This document shows positions 40,684 to 52,559 of a DNA stretch of 64,000 nt, in pieces. Each line of letters starts with the position of its first letter. Within the stretch, counting starts at the first letter, position 1. The stretch is from NCBI GenBank assembly GCA_037355855.1, contig CM074760.1, positions 984,501-1,048,500 on the forward strand. Direction: 5' to 3'. The notes under the pieces were generated by a model. The model had not been told where the DNA came from and searched no databases. It saw nothing but the letters and a program-made list of their open reading frames with translations. The position numbers and the translations under genes are program-made. The stretch comes from Pseudo-nitzschia pungens. Taxonomy: Eukaryota > Bacillariophyta > Bacillariophyceae > Bacillariales > Bacillariaceae.

Positions 40684-42927
40684 AGTATGTCGGCCAAGGA
40701 ACGTTACATCACGACACCCTCCCTAGTCGCTATGCATCCTAGTTTTCATGAGGATACTAGGATGTATTCGGGGGATTCACGCGGGGAAGAATCCTGGCAA
40801 AACAGTGAAGATCATGTTGAACGATTTTCTTTCGCAATCGCAATGAAAATAAAAAAGAGGAAAACGAAAACACTCATGTTCGAAAGGAAAAAAAGTAATC
40901 TGATGCAGACATGAAAGGCGATTTGGAAAACAGCAGCGAATTGCATTCCGGACGCATTCAGCTTTTTGTTGCTCTACAAACACAACGGGTACAGTTGGTA
41001 AAGATTCGATCCTCGAAGAAATCCAACCCTGTATTTTTACAACAACAAAAATAATCTTTTAGACGAATACTTTTGGTAATCTATGAAGCACACGATCTCT
41101 CTTCAAATACAAACTACGGCAACTCATGGTTTTAGGGGTACAGAATTGGCGAAATGCATAGCTACTACTAATATTATTCGAAGTAGATCGGTTCACTAGT
41201 CAAATCTTTTTTGGGAAACCCTACAGCACTACTACTACTACGAACTTCCGCAGTTCAAAATATTGATCGGGGTCATTGTCACACCTAGTGGCTCATCATC
41301 ATCTGGCACTTCTAAGAATCAAGAAGATGTGCTTAGTATACTACTAGCAGGCAGCAACAAGGTGAAAGAGAGTACCTTATCAATAAACTGTGCATCTTGC
41401 ACTCGGTACCTATTTGCACCAAATAGAAGAGAGAGGTTTCTTCCTGCTGACAATGCACAAATTATGCACCATTCCCCATAATGACGAAACTACTAACTCT
41501 GTTTGTGCAATATAATTTGTGCAAATCGCACAAGAATGAGAACGTCTTCAAAAAATGATAGTAGTAGTACTAATAATAATGATATTTCTACTAGCAGGCA
41601 GCATGCCTTTTGGTGGAACCATGTCAATGTGCCACGATTCCATTCCTTTTTAATTGAAAGAGAATGGCTCATAATTGAAATATCAACAAAAGGATACCAT
41701 ATTTTTTTCTTTTGAGATAATATCAGCAAAAAGTGGTGAGTGTAGTAGTCAACCAACAAGAAGTAGTGGAGATAGCTGGTGCTGAGGGGCTCTTCTTTGT
41801 CAGCTATTCCATCTGCCAGTGAGGTTAATCAGCTGCTGTAACTTAAAATATCCTCATGTGCCTCTCTGCATCGTTGTCAAAAAACGATGGTGTCGCAATT
41901 GATGTCAAAAGTGTTCCATTCACATCACATTTTTATTTTTTGAAAATAAAATTGATGATAACCTAGTTTTTTTCCGATCCTTGTGACATCGTCTCATTAT
42001 CCATCTATCCGGGGTTATTGTAGTAGAAACAAGGCCTACCAGCAGCAGTACTATGAGTTCAAGGAGGCGAATAATTTGGGTCACAGAAAAAGTTGACATC
42101 ATTCATCTCAATCCGATTACGGGCATGTTTTCGATTTTACTCCGTTCTTGCAAGTATTATCCGAATAGCAAGATCATAACTCCGGCTGTCCGAGGATGTT
42201 ATTGCAACAGGACTCGTACCGGTACCGGTATTAATACCGGTAACAGTTGTAAACGACATCATCGCAAGGCTTCTTGCAATTATGGTTAACCTTTTATTTT
42301 AATTAATGGTACACAAGAAAATAAATTTCTATCATGTTCATTTGACGCAGATGATGACCAAAACAATTACTCGTAGTAAATCTTACGTGTAGTACATACC
42401 ACAAGAAATTTTGTGGGCCTGATCTGTCCAATGATTTCTCTTGAAAATTGGAAAAAGATGCTGTTCGGGAACTATTTGTATAATCGAAATTCATTCTTCG
42501 CGCCCAGAACAAACTTTAACTGTAGTTTATTAAGTAAATTGAGTAGACTCGTGAGATCTTCTTTCGATTGTTTAAGCGTGAACGACTTTGTGTGTCTCAA
42601 AAGGAAGAATCGGACAATAGTTATATTATATAGTACCTAGTATTTACATTCCCATGCCCGATGACATGAAGAACAGATTGAAGAATGACTCGTCGTTCTT
42701 CATTCTGAAACGGGTCTCATTGTTCTAATAAACGGAATCAATCTTTTCAAAGCTTTATTATCAAGAACCATCACGCACTTGTGGATCTCGAACGAAAGTA
42801 ATACGGGCATCTTACGTACCGGTGCTTATGCCAAAAGAAAAAGAATGATGTGGCCTTTCACTCAAATTTGGTTTCTGCCTCTAGAGACACAACAGCAATT
42901 TTGGGATTTGCCAAGCTTCCAAGTTAC
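40684..42927. other. Intergenic, no gene seen; short repeats
   Basis: About 2.2 kb of AT-rich sequence. A 16-base direct repeat CTACTAGCAGGCAGCA occurs at 41341 and 41588, and a 12-base inverted pair TGCACAAATTAT / ATAATTTGTGCA at 41454 and 41512. A CCGGTACCGGTATTAATACCGG stretch of self-complementary sequence lies near 42220-42243. AGT/ACT triplets are frequent. No coding frame supported. Confidence 0.55.
41341..41603. repeat. 16-bp direct repeats flanking a 12-bp inverted repeat
   Basis: CTACTAGCAGGCAGCA at 41341-41356 and again at 41588-41603. Inside lie TGCACAAATTAT (41454-41465) and its exact reverse complement (41512-41523). Confidence 0.75.
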
Positions 42928-43950
42928 ATGAGCACATTCATAATTTCAATACAGCAGCAACCAGCAAAGAAAAAGTCTAACATGGCATGCCTTTCTCCAT
43001 CGCAGTGCCACCACCTCGCGCAGCGAATCAATAACAATGCTGCACTATGTATAGAGACTGGACAGTACAGCAGAGCTATTATCTCGCTAAAGAAAGCTCT
43101 TGAAATGAACAAGGACAATAAGAGGAAGAATGCCATGTGGTCATGTCGAGAGAAAATTTGCAAGTGTTATCAGTGTACGCTAGACGGATGCATTTCCTTC
43201 TCTGAAAGTAACCATTCGTTTGTAACCGCTGTAGAGTGTTCCAGCATTTCAAATGATGGAGGACGCACAAGAAAGAGACGCAAGGCAACGTTGTCATCAC
43301 CGCTACCTGGAAGAACTATATTCTGGAGACCTCCACATACCGCAATCAAGAGCACAATTACGACAAAAAGACAAGAAACATTTACTAGCCAAGAATATCT
43401 TGATTGTGGTTACATCTATCGACAGCCTATCAGAATTCCTTGTGAAGGTCACGCCATGGGATCAACACTTTTCCTTGTAATAATTTTCAATCTCGCTCTC
43501 GCTCATCATCTCGAGGCCGTCGACGGTGGTCATTCGAAGCGAGAACGGGACAAGCTCATCAACAAGACTCTTCCACTATACGAACTATCCTACAACTGGC
43601 ACTTGAAACTTCTTTGTAAGGACAATGGCAAGGAGGGAAAGAAAGGGGATCCAAAATCAGTCACTTCTTCTTCCTCAGTCACCAGCATCCGTTTCAATAT
43701 GATTATTCGCAGTAACCTGAGTCAAATCCACCGTTTAGGCAACGACTATCAGAAGTATAAGCGCTGTCTACAGTATTTGTTGTCGACAGTAATGGTTGTC
43801 GTCGAATATAGGACCCGAACTTCAACTACTAGTCGTGGATGGAGCACTACTACTACTTCGAAAGACCCAAGAATAATGGATTTGAACGGATTCTTGCAAA
43901 ACACAACCCCCGTAATATTGGACGATGGACACTGCGCTCAAGCTGCATAG
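42928..43950 (+). CDS. TPR-like protein of unknown function
   Basis: About 340 residues from the ATG at 42928; ATG at 42982 is an equally reasonable start. Near the N-terminus a helical pair (RINNNAALCIETGQYSRAII SLKKALEMN) reads as one tetratricopeptide repeat, the type used for protein-protein contact. The rest has Lys/Arg-rich and Ser/Thr-rich stretches and a second helical segment (LVIIFNLALAHHLEA, later IHRLGNDYQKYKRCLQYLL) with TPR-like spacing. No catalytic motif is seen. The single exon and full-length open frame favour a real gene, but family membership is not established and AT content is higher than in neighbouring genes. Function unknown. Confidence 0.6.
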   Translation: MSTFIISIQQQPAKKKSNMACLSPSQCHHLAQRINNNAALCIETGQYSRAIISLKKALEMNKDNKRKNAMWSCREKICKCYQCTLDGCISFSESNHSFVTAVECSSISNDGGRTRKRRKATLSSPLPGRTIFWRPPHTAIKSTITTKRQETFTSQEYLDCGYIYRQPIRIPCEGHAMGSTLFLVIIFNLALAHHLEAVDGGHSKRERDKLINKTLPLYELSYNWHLKLLCKDNGKEGKKGDPKSVTSSSSVTSIRFNMIIRSNLSQIHRLGNDYQKYKRCLQYLLSTVMVVVEYRTRTSTTSRGWSTTTTSKDPRIMDLNGFLQNTTPVILDDGHCAQAA

Positions 43951-45799
43951 TTTACGATTAAATTTATCAGAATAACGTGTAATTCATTTCCTCCGAAAAA
44001 CACGAAAAGAAGTAACCTTACTATTAGAAACAAAGAAGCTACAAAAGTAATTACTAATTAATCCGATGACGATATGATCTATTTGCACATCACAATCAAA
44101 GAGTTATCTGTAGCGGATCACTTTGGCATCGAATGTACTCCATTTCTCGAAGATCGAACGGAGTTCACGTTCAAACTCTTGGTATGCACCCTAAGGTTAG
44201 TCCGCATAAAAATCCGAAAGCTTGGAAGTTGGTGAAATCACAGTCAGAATGAATGAACAGCTGGCGCGTAATGTTCCAGAGGAATCGTACTTATTGATAA
44301 GCTGTGACTCGTAGTCGTCATTGATCAATCCCGTATGTTCTTCAATAGAATACAGTACGGTTACTATCATGCTTTGGCGAAAAAGATAGTTTTAATTTTC
44401 GATCCATCTCATTGTGATACGGTAGGATAATCGTTCGATATGAAGACCGTGTCGGAAAGAATTAAAAAATACGGTATGGAGAAAACTGTTTCTTTGCGCT
44501 TTGAATCAGGGCCCATGAAGCTGAGGGCCAGACGAGGGCCAAATTTTTTATCTGTCGCTATTTCTGAAAAGGCACTACACAGTAAAGTGGGTGGGATGAT
44601 CTATTGCTTAACAAACTACTAGTACATTCTTCTCCTAACTAAAGCAAGACTGGTGAGCGAGATAGTACTTAAAATTCTTTTATCTTTGAAGGCAAGAAGC
44701 TTCTTCCTCACTCCCGGCACGTTATGCACACGATCCACTACGAAATGGCAAGGAAGATGCGTTGTTGCATCTTTCGTACAAGAAATTTTCAAATATGACA
44801 GGAAGAAAAAGTAATACTCCATCATCTTCTCAACATGTAGATCCTCCATTGATTCGTTATGGTGCTTAGTTACAATATTCTGTTCCTCTACGAACGAGGA
44901 TTCCATTCTTTGCTTGTTGGCACTGTCATAGGTTTCAATTTTTAGAACGACACATTACGTTGATATCTGCCCCCCGTCGGCAATAGAGAGCAACAACAAC
45001 AGCAGCACGCCGAGTGCTGGCAAACTGTGAGTCTACAGAGGATACTGTTCAAGCGCTATTGCATACGGTCAGATTCTACAAGATAATCCCCTTGGTACAA
45101 AGGAATCGGTCGGTAGGTAAGGCATGGTGATAGAGCACTTACAGCAGAAGTTATGGTGAGGAGAACATGAGAAGTGAGCTGAGCTGCGCGCAGCTCGGTA
45201 TCCGTGACAGTTAGCTGTCTCGTAAGTTACTGTACAGTGGTATACTGCTGTAGAGTCCAGTACTTTTATATACGGGATAGCGTAGCGTACGGAGTATCGT
45301 AGGGAATACTACGGACTAGCGTATTATCCAATCGTGTTTGCTTACTTACACGCGAAAATGCTCGCGCGCTAACTGCAGGGCCGGGGTTACAGTTCTAGTA
45401 CATAACGTACGTAATGACCTTACCCCGCGGTAGTAGGAACAATAGCGAATCCAATACACAGCAGTAGCGTAAAGCAACCTTAACCTTGTATGCTGTGTGC
45501 TACAGTGTGCTAGAGCTGCTACCGTACTACAGCGTATATGTAACCGGCACAAATCCAACACAAGGACCCGGCCACTTAGCTTATAGCCTCCCATAGCACC
45601 TTGGTATGAGCCTGTTGCTAAGCCTCCTGTTGTTAAGCTTTCTGCTTCTTAGCATCCAGCCTAGCACCTTGTTGACAGCAGTTACTGGAGGCTTAGGCCT
45701 GTAGCCATGGTACACTTCTCTACACAGGGGGCCTTATCATCCTCCATAGCACTTTGAATTTCTTTACAACATCATTATTTTAATAGTTGCCCGGAATCA

Positions 45800-45985
45800 G
45801 CACCAGCTATTAGTAGTAGTAGTAGCCTTTAGAAACTACAGGAGCTAGAACAACACCTTATTAGTACTTCTCCACACTTCCCATAAAGTAGTAGGAGTTT
45901 GGAAAGCTATACTAGTACTAATAGTAGTAGTAGCAAGAAATAATCCCAAAAGAAGTACTACTAGTAGTAGTAGTAGTACACTATC
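45800..45985. repeat. TAG/CTA triplet-rich tracts
   Basis: Separate runs of TAGTAG and ACTACT triplets, e.g. around 45812-45828, 45915-45933 and 45957-45980, interrupted by unique sequence. Confidence 0.75.
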
Positions 45986-46125
45986 CTGATGACTAACTCT
46001 ATCCTGCCTAGGAGCAAGGATTATTGGAACACAATGTGGACTTGTGGGCAACAACAGACTTGTTTTTTAGTACTGTACTACTTGTAGTTCTCTCCAAAGT
46101 CAGATTATTACTCTCTTATCATTAT

Positions 46126-46266
46126 TACTACATAATTCCTATCAGCTGTCCCCCGGTTTCCGTAGAAATTAGTAGTCGAGGGAGGATGTACAACCGGGGG
46201 AAATTGTACATCCTCGACTACTAATTTCTACGGAAACCGGGGGACAGCTGATAGGAATTCCGTAGT
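46126..46266. mobile_element. Fold-back (near-perfect inverted repeat) element, MITE-like
   Basis: The left arm (46126 to about 46190) and right arm (about 46203-46266) are reverse complements with only two mismatches near the outer end and one 4-base insertion (GGAG) near the loop. The centre is a short G/A-rich loop (CCGGGGGAAA). The outer ends read TACTAC/GTAGTA. There is no ORF inside. It could be a miniature inverted-repeat transposon, a decayed fold-back element, or a very stable hairpin RNA source. Classification as mobile is inference. Confidence 0.6.
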
Positions 46267-46874
46267 ATTTTTTGAAGTGTTTCTTTCGTCTTCAACAATA
46301 GAAAGATTAGCCATCGTACTTCCCACTCCGGCGAAATTTAGTTCCAGATGTTTCACAATTTCGTGTCATCTTCCGTTGTGGAATAAGAGCACTTCTATGC
46401 TCTTCCCTACATTACCTAGGAACATTGGAATTGCCCTTAATAATTTATTATTCAGGGATTGCTGGCTTTCGAAAATAGAACGATGGTGTCGTCCATTTCC
46501 TTTCGCCAGACTATGACACCAAAAACATTTTGAAATTGCATTGGAGGGCCAAGGCAATACAAGCAATTCAGCTGGCGACGACACCATCGAATCCCATACA
46601 TAATAGGAAGCATCGCCAAAGAACATTATAATAACAGATACGGTATTTGAGCCAGTTGACACTCATTACAGTATCAAAAATCAGAAAGGAAAATACAAAA
46701 CAATCTCAACGTGAATGAATGTCAAAGCAAATCCTGCACTTGAATTTCTGTTGGATATCATCCTGCATTTGCAAATTGCATCTTGCTGGAGGGTGGTGGT
46801 AGATCTCTCTCTCCAAGAAGCAACTAGGAATCATTTCTAAATTGAGAATTCCAACCGAAGGATCACCAATCACG

Positions 46875-48484
46875 ATGCCGATCATTGCCGTAGAAGAAGA
46901 CGATCTCGACGAAGTCACTAGACTCCTGTCCGGCGTTGCTGTCCCCGACGTAAAATCTAGCGCTACGATTTCGATCCACACGCCCCCGACAGAAGACGCA
47001 AAGGAAGATGACCGAATTCCCATTGATGACGACGGCGTCGAGAGTGTGAGTAGCACGTTTGAGCTGTGCAGCATTCCATCGTGCGCAAACCTATCGGAAT
47101 ACAACAACGACTATTACGACAACGACTTTGACAACCTGAGTGCGTCCATTCGATCCAAAGGATCGATCGATAGATCTAGTCGATCTATTGACAGGTCTGG
47201 CCGATCTATCGGATCTTCACAACGGTACAAGATTGTCCGACGAGTGCCATCTGCTAGCGAAATGCTGAACAGGTCCATTGGCAGAAGCAGCACTCGAAGG
47301 AATGGACGTGGAATCAACAACCTGAATCGTTCCATGCACTCGACGGGAACGAAACAACTCGACGAGATCATCGTTCTTCCAAAAACGGAAAGCATCGATT
47401 CCAAATACTTTGTCGATTACTCCCGTGAAATCGGACGGGGAACCAAGACGATTGTTCGAAAATGCACCGAGCGATCTACCGGCAAACGGTACGCCGTCAA
47501 GTCCGTGAGACGAACGGACAAGATCGAATACGATCACATGCGGAACGAAGCAAATCTCCTAACCGCTCTGAACCACCCGGGCATCATCCAGATCTACGAT
47601 ACCTACGAGGACGACAAGTATCTCCACATGGTGGTGGATATATGCAAGGGAGGAGAAATCTACGATTACGTGGTGAAACCTGCAACCACCAAAAAGAAGG
47701 GCGGCCCCACAGAGGTTCCGAACTGTCCCTGCGAAGAGGTCGCGGCGGTCATTGTTCGCAGGGTGGTCGACGCGGTCGCCTATCTGCACGATCACGACAT
47801 TGTGCATCGTGATCTCAAGGTAAGGCCCTGAATTGTGTGCTATGTATATCGATATCGTGAGTGTTTGTCGTCTTGACAGTGGTGTTCTTACTATCCTTTC
47901 GTTCCCACCCTTCCCACCATTCCGATGCCCTATAGCTCGAAAATCTGCTGTTCAAATCGAAGCCCAACGCCAAGGACAAGAAAAGTCTCACGGAGATCCG
48001 CGTCATCGACTTTGGCCTTTCCCGCAGGTACAACACCCATCATCGCTTCGCTTCGCTCCCCAAGCTCACGTCCTTTGTGGGGACCAAAATCTACGTGGCA
48101 CCGGAGGTCCTGAACCATTCTTACACGCACGCGGTCGATCTCTGGTCCATCGGCGTCCTGGCCTATGCCCTCCTGAGCGCGAGGGCCCCCTTCACGGGTC
48201 GGGACGACCAGGAACTCTTCGACAAGATCCAGCACTGCGGAGAGGAACTGAAATTTCCGAGTCCCGATTTTGATGGGATTTCAAACGAAGCCCGGGATTT
48301 CATCCGTCGCTTGCTGGTGAAAGACGCGGCCACTCGACCATCGGCCCGCGAGATGCTCAATCACCCGTGGATGGTGAAAGCCATCGGATGGAAGAACGAA
48401 ATCAACGCCAGCGCCGATGAAAAGTCGTCCGTCCTGAAGAAACTCTTTGGTCGTCTCGGAAAGGGGAAGAAGAAGCCGAAGTAA
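46875..48484 (+). CDS. CAMK-type serine/threonine protein kinase
   Basis: Exons 46875-47819 and 47936-48484 with a 116-nt GTAAGG...TATAG intron that falls within the catalytic loop (VHRDLK / LENLLF). This yields 497 residues. The first about 180 residues are acidic then Ser/Arg-rich with repeats of R-S-I-D-R-S (47150-47215). Kinase motifs: REIGRGTKTIV (Gly loop with two glycines), RYAVKSV (Lys), HRDLKLEN, VIDFGLS, TKIYVAPEVL, DLWSIGVLAYALL, and a closing LNHPWM. The overall pattern is that of calcium/calmodulin- and CDPK-type kinases. There are no EF hands, and a short basic tail (KKLFGRLGKGKKKPK) might bind calmodulin or membrane. Substrates are unknown. Confidence 0.9.
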
Positions 48485-49407
48485 CGGAACTAATGAATTT
48501 TGCAGCGAACGATCGCTCAAGGATAGATAACGACAACTACAACGACAACAACAACAGCATTAACAAGATTGATTTTCCCCCGCTAAAAAATTGCTGGTGG
48601 ATAGATGCTATACTATTTTTGAATCGATCGATCGATCAAGTTCGTTTTTGATTGCATGCGACGCGATGAGTAGTTCAAAAGTCGCATCTGCACATTACAT
48701 GATCATGTTTTTTTTTTTTTCCAAGTTGACGTGGAAATCGATAGCAAAAGCAAGCCGAGCCACAGACCGACAAAATTTATTCCCAACAGAATATGCAAGC
48801 ATGCTACGGTGGTGGCCGCAATTTTAAGATAGAAATACAACCAAATTCTTGAGTAAGCATTCTTGATTCTTCGTAGTCGTTTCTATCGCAGTCAGAGTGT
48901 TTCAACATACTGCCATAAAATTCAAGAGGATTCAACGACTCCAATATTTCATTGTCCAATTTTGAATCCCTCGAATCCCTCCAGGTGACAGACATAGGAA
49001 TGATCGAAGGACATTTTATTTCGAATCCATGTAAATCGTTGGGTCTTACCAAGCACTCAAAACGAATAAGTTGGGGGTTCCCCGTGGTTCAAAATTCATG
49101 TGTAGAAATCATCGCAAGTAAAAAGTACCATGTGACGTATACCCTCATTGCATACGGTTCTATGCAGACTCAAGTCGTCAAAAGCTTTTGTGTAAATAAA
49201 CAGTAGATTTCTTATCCGTTTGAAGCATTAGATTCGTATCATTGTTGGGATCTTCTACAGCGAATTGCCCTACTTCTGCATAACTTGTTCAAGGGTTTGT
49301 CATCGGAACGAACCAGAAAGGCATCTTATTTTGATTGGTACTTGCAATAAGCCTGAGGGACAGAATCTTTCGTATAGTCCACCGTCTGACGTATTCCCAT
49401 ATTAGAA
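48485..49407. other. Convergent intergenic region, no gene seen
   Basis: About 920 bp between the 3' ends of the kinase and SDR genes. CGATCGATCGATC at 48625-48637 and a T tract near 48708 are the only notable sequences. Confidence 0.55.
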
Positions 49408-50247
49408 TCAACACTTCAAGCCGGAACTCATTCCACCATCGACTACTAAATTGGTACCGGTTGTGTAACTCGACTGTTCACCCAGCAAGAACGCGACCGA
49501 TTGAAGGACTTCCTCTATCGTTCCCAAGCGTTTCATGGGAACTCCGTTGATCTTGTTCTTGGCGACTGTGTCCGGATCGGTGGCAAAGTAAGGCGACCCG
49601 GACTTGGCGTGCAGTTCATTTTGCCGGGTCCACATAAATCCCGGTCCAATCAATGCCGGGCTAACGGCATTGACCCGAATGCCAACCGGCGCCAAGTCTT
49701 TGGAAGTGGACACCGTCATGGCCAAGACAGCCGCCTTGCTGGATGCGTAAGCGACCATGGCGGGAGTCCCCCTCAACCCAGCAACACTGGCAGTATTGAC
49801 AATCGAATATGTTTTGGATCCTTCCTCTATTTCTCGCTGCTTTGCCATTTGTTTTGCAACAGCTTGCAAAACAATAAACATGCCCGTAACGTTGATGTTC
49901 ATTACGAGGGCAAAATCTTTTGGATCGTAGTCAAGTGTTGGTTTGATTTGTCCCTGGTAGCCGGCATTGTTCCAAAGCAAATCAATCCTCGCAAATCGCT
50001 CGACGGCAGCATCCACGGCAACTTGAACGCTTGTAGCATCGGTCACGTCGCAGGTGACAGCGAATATTTCGATTGCTGATGGCAACTCTTTTTGCACGTA
50101 GGACGTGGTTTCTTCCAGCGTCGTGGGATTGTTGTCCATTGCGACTACCTTGGCGCCGTGTCTTGCGAAATAAAGGCATCCCGCCCGACCAAAGTTTCCC
50201 CCAGCACCTGTGACGATGATGACTTTGTTTTCGAAGGACAGTGTCAT
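49408..50247 (-). CDS. Short-chain dehydrogenase/reductase (SDR)
   Basis: 279 residues, single exon, ATG at 50247. Classical SDR blocks: cofactor loop TGAGGNFG (13-20), an acidic residue ending strand 2 (AMDNN, about 37-40) that favours NAD over NADP, NNAG (93-96), Ser154, Tyr167 and Lys171 (YASSK) as catalytic residues, and the C-terminal TTGTNLVVDGGM typical of classical polyol/3-oxoacyl-type members. These enzymes oxidise or reduce secondary alcohols or ketones. The substrate cannot be told from sequence; sugar-alcohol or 2-keto-3-deoxy-acid dehydrogenases and beta-hydroxyacid enzymes share these features. No targeting peptide is visible. Confidence 0.9.
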   Translation of the reverse strand: MTLSFENKVIIVTGAGGNFGRAGCLYFARHGAKVVAMDNNPTTLEETTSYVQKELPSAIEIFAVTCDVTDATSVQVAVDAAVERFARIDLLWNNAGYQGQIKPTLDYDPKDFALVMNINVTGMFIVLQAVAKQMAKQREIEEGSKTYSIVNTASVAGLRGTPAMVAYASSKAAVLAMTVSTSKDLAPVGIRVNAVSPALIGPGFMWTRQNELHAKSGSPYFATDPDTVAKNKINGVPMKRLGTIEEVLQSVAFLLGEQSSYTTGTNLVVDGGMSSGLKC

Positions 50248-52559
50248 GATTCTTTCTTGGGTATTGTTTTCTGATAATCTCTTCTTTGCAGTCCCCACCT
50301 GACTCTTTTTTTCTGCAACAAATTTCTCTTGGAATATCGTCTCGAAAGTATATTTGGAATTTATGGAATATACCTATCTCGTCGTCGATTGGTCAACAGT
50401 GAATGAAGTACTTTCTTTTTCCCATAAATCTCTTTTGAATTGTCGATAGTCGCTGATCCGCTACGCCTAATTTTGTTGAGATGATTGCTTTATTCTCACT
50501 GCAAATTCGTTACCGGCATGTACGTTCTTTTCGAGTGAACTCTTTCTTCTCACCGGTCGTAATCTGTGATTGATTCGTACACGTAAGTTACCGTAACTTA
50601 CTTACCGCATTTCTATCCTCATCAAGCTGACAAAAAAGATGTCATCACCAAAACGATCTTCTCTCTGAAAAAATCTTAACGAAGAAGGACCGTGATTCAG
50701 AGAATTGGATTTGATTAGGGACTCACTCGGATTTTTTCCAACGAATCAATGCCATAATCATTCGCGGTGAGGGGGCTGTTGTTGACAATTTTTTTCCAGA
50801 AAGAGAGTGAATCGGCGGTCGAGAGGTCTCATTTCGTCTCCACCATTTGGAACTCATTCAAGCTTGGGCCAGTGCCGGCCCATCACCGCGTTTTTTTTAA
50901 TGAAGTACGGTAAACCTTATCTTAAAAAACCTTACCTTACCAGAACGTTGTTGTGAAAGCAACCGAATACGTTCGTTCTGAAATAATGGAATCAAACGTC
51001 CATTCATCAATTCCACGACTACAGAACAAGTATTCAGTGTTCTCAAAGTATGGCAAACAGCACCGCGAAAATGATTTTACGCAGTTTGCCCATAGTTGTC
51101 CGGAAGGATCTTGCCGAAAACATGGTTAGTGGAAGCTCATCCGATGTCGAGTTCTGATTCCTGTACTTCTCTGTCGGGATCCCAGTGGATGCATTATTGC
51201 ATTGCTCATTCTTTCGAACACTCTTTGCACTCACGATCTTGAAAATGGGAATCATGGCAAGGTATTACTATTGAACATGCGTTTTGTATAAATCGTGACT
51301 CCAAAGTTAACCGGGAGTTCCGAAGGCCCCCCGTCTTTGACGAGCCGTCGATTGATTTTATCCCCACTATTTTAATATCTTTTTGCCGGATGGTACAAAA
51401 TATGAATAGGCGGGGACCCTATATCGCTGAAGTTTCCTTGACCACATGCAACAACATCGACTTGGCGCGTCGGAGGCAAAAATCGGAAAACTCTGCATCG
51501 TCGAAAGGCTATGAAAACTCTACTCGACCCAAGAATATGATCATGGTGGATACAAGAAAATGCAAATCGTTTTGGAGGTGCCCCTCTCGTCAAACTTTAA
51601 TTTACTGATACCAGCTGTCTTGGACAAGTCTTGCATGGAGAAATTCGTGAGGATCTAAAACAACTTTGTCATCATCGAAAAGATACCATATTCGTTTGTA
51701 ACATGGTTGATTGACGATTGATTGACGATTGTGATCGATTGAGTCGATGAGACGAGGTATCACAAGGGTCATTATCTGGGTCATCAATTTTTTTTGGGGG
51801 GAACACGATTGAGTCTGGGCTTAAAAAAGCAGATTGCATTACTGGAGAGAAAGAGAAAAGCTGGTTGAAAGTGTATATCATTGTTATTATTTGACCCATT
51901 CCCACGATATTTGAATACAATTATTCGAGTATTTGATTCTCCGGTTCGTTGTCAACAATGAACCAATCATTTTAGTGCATTCAAACTTGACTCCCCACAT
52001 ACATAACGCGTCACCCGCATGATTACAGGCGTAAAGAACGCTTGCACAGATGTCACGATAGCTTGACAACTCAAGTAGGGGAAACAAACGCGGAAGATTC
52101 ATGTCGGCTGATTTCTTTTGACACCTCTGCCTTTCAGTTCTTTCTCTTTCAAAATTACCAAGTAAAAAATGAAGGTGTCCTGCTGAAAGTCTCTACGGAA
52201 AACAACCTTTGCTCTGGATTTTGCACGCCTTCGCTGGATCCGGAATTCGAGGATTGTATATATCGCTCGTGCAATCAAGGAAAGAAAATCTCACGATACG
52301 ACACTGATAGTGTTTGACAACAAACCCATCAACCGAACGTTAAGCGATTTTTTCCCTCGTCGGTGCCGGAGTTTCGTCCATTCATAAAAAGTAGACCTGA
52401 CAATTGACAATACATAACCGCAAACCGACATACCTTAAAAACACGGAAGGAAAAACAACAAAACTTTTGCATGGAACATACATCATAACAGTATCGATCA
52501 TCAAACAACAGACAACATAAGCGTAAAAGGATTAGAACGACGAAAGATCTCACGATATC
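50248..52559. other. Intergenic, no gene seen
   Basis: About 2.3 kb upstream of both the SDR (-) and lactonase (+) genes. Holds GTAAGTTAC followed at once by its mirror GTAACTTAC (50583-50600), a cluster of CCTTA words (50905-50940) and a TGATTGACGAT repeat (51706-51730). No coding frame supported. Confidence 0.55.

Larger units (their letters stand above)
43951..46874. other. Gene-poor, repeat-bearing region
   Basis: About 2.9 kb with no supported coding frame. It holds AACCTTACT (44014), GTAAGTTAC (45222), a run of decayed roughly 15-base units ending in TAAG/TTAG (45605-45655), TAG/CTA triplet tracts (45780-45985) and the fold-back element at 46126-46266. Confidence 0.6.

Noticed and set aside
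46126..46266. Reading the fold-back as a CRISPR unit or intrinsic terminator
   Set aside because: Single inverted repeat in a eukaryotic genome, no spaced direct repeats; a bacterial terminator does not apply.
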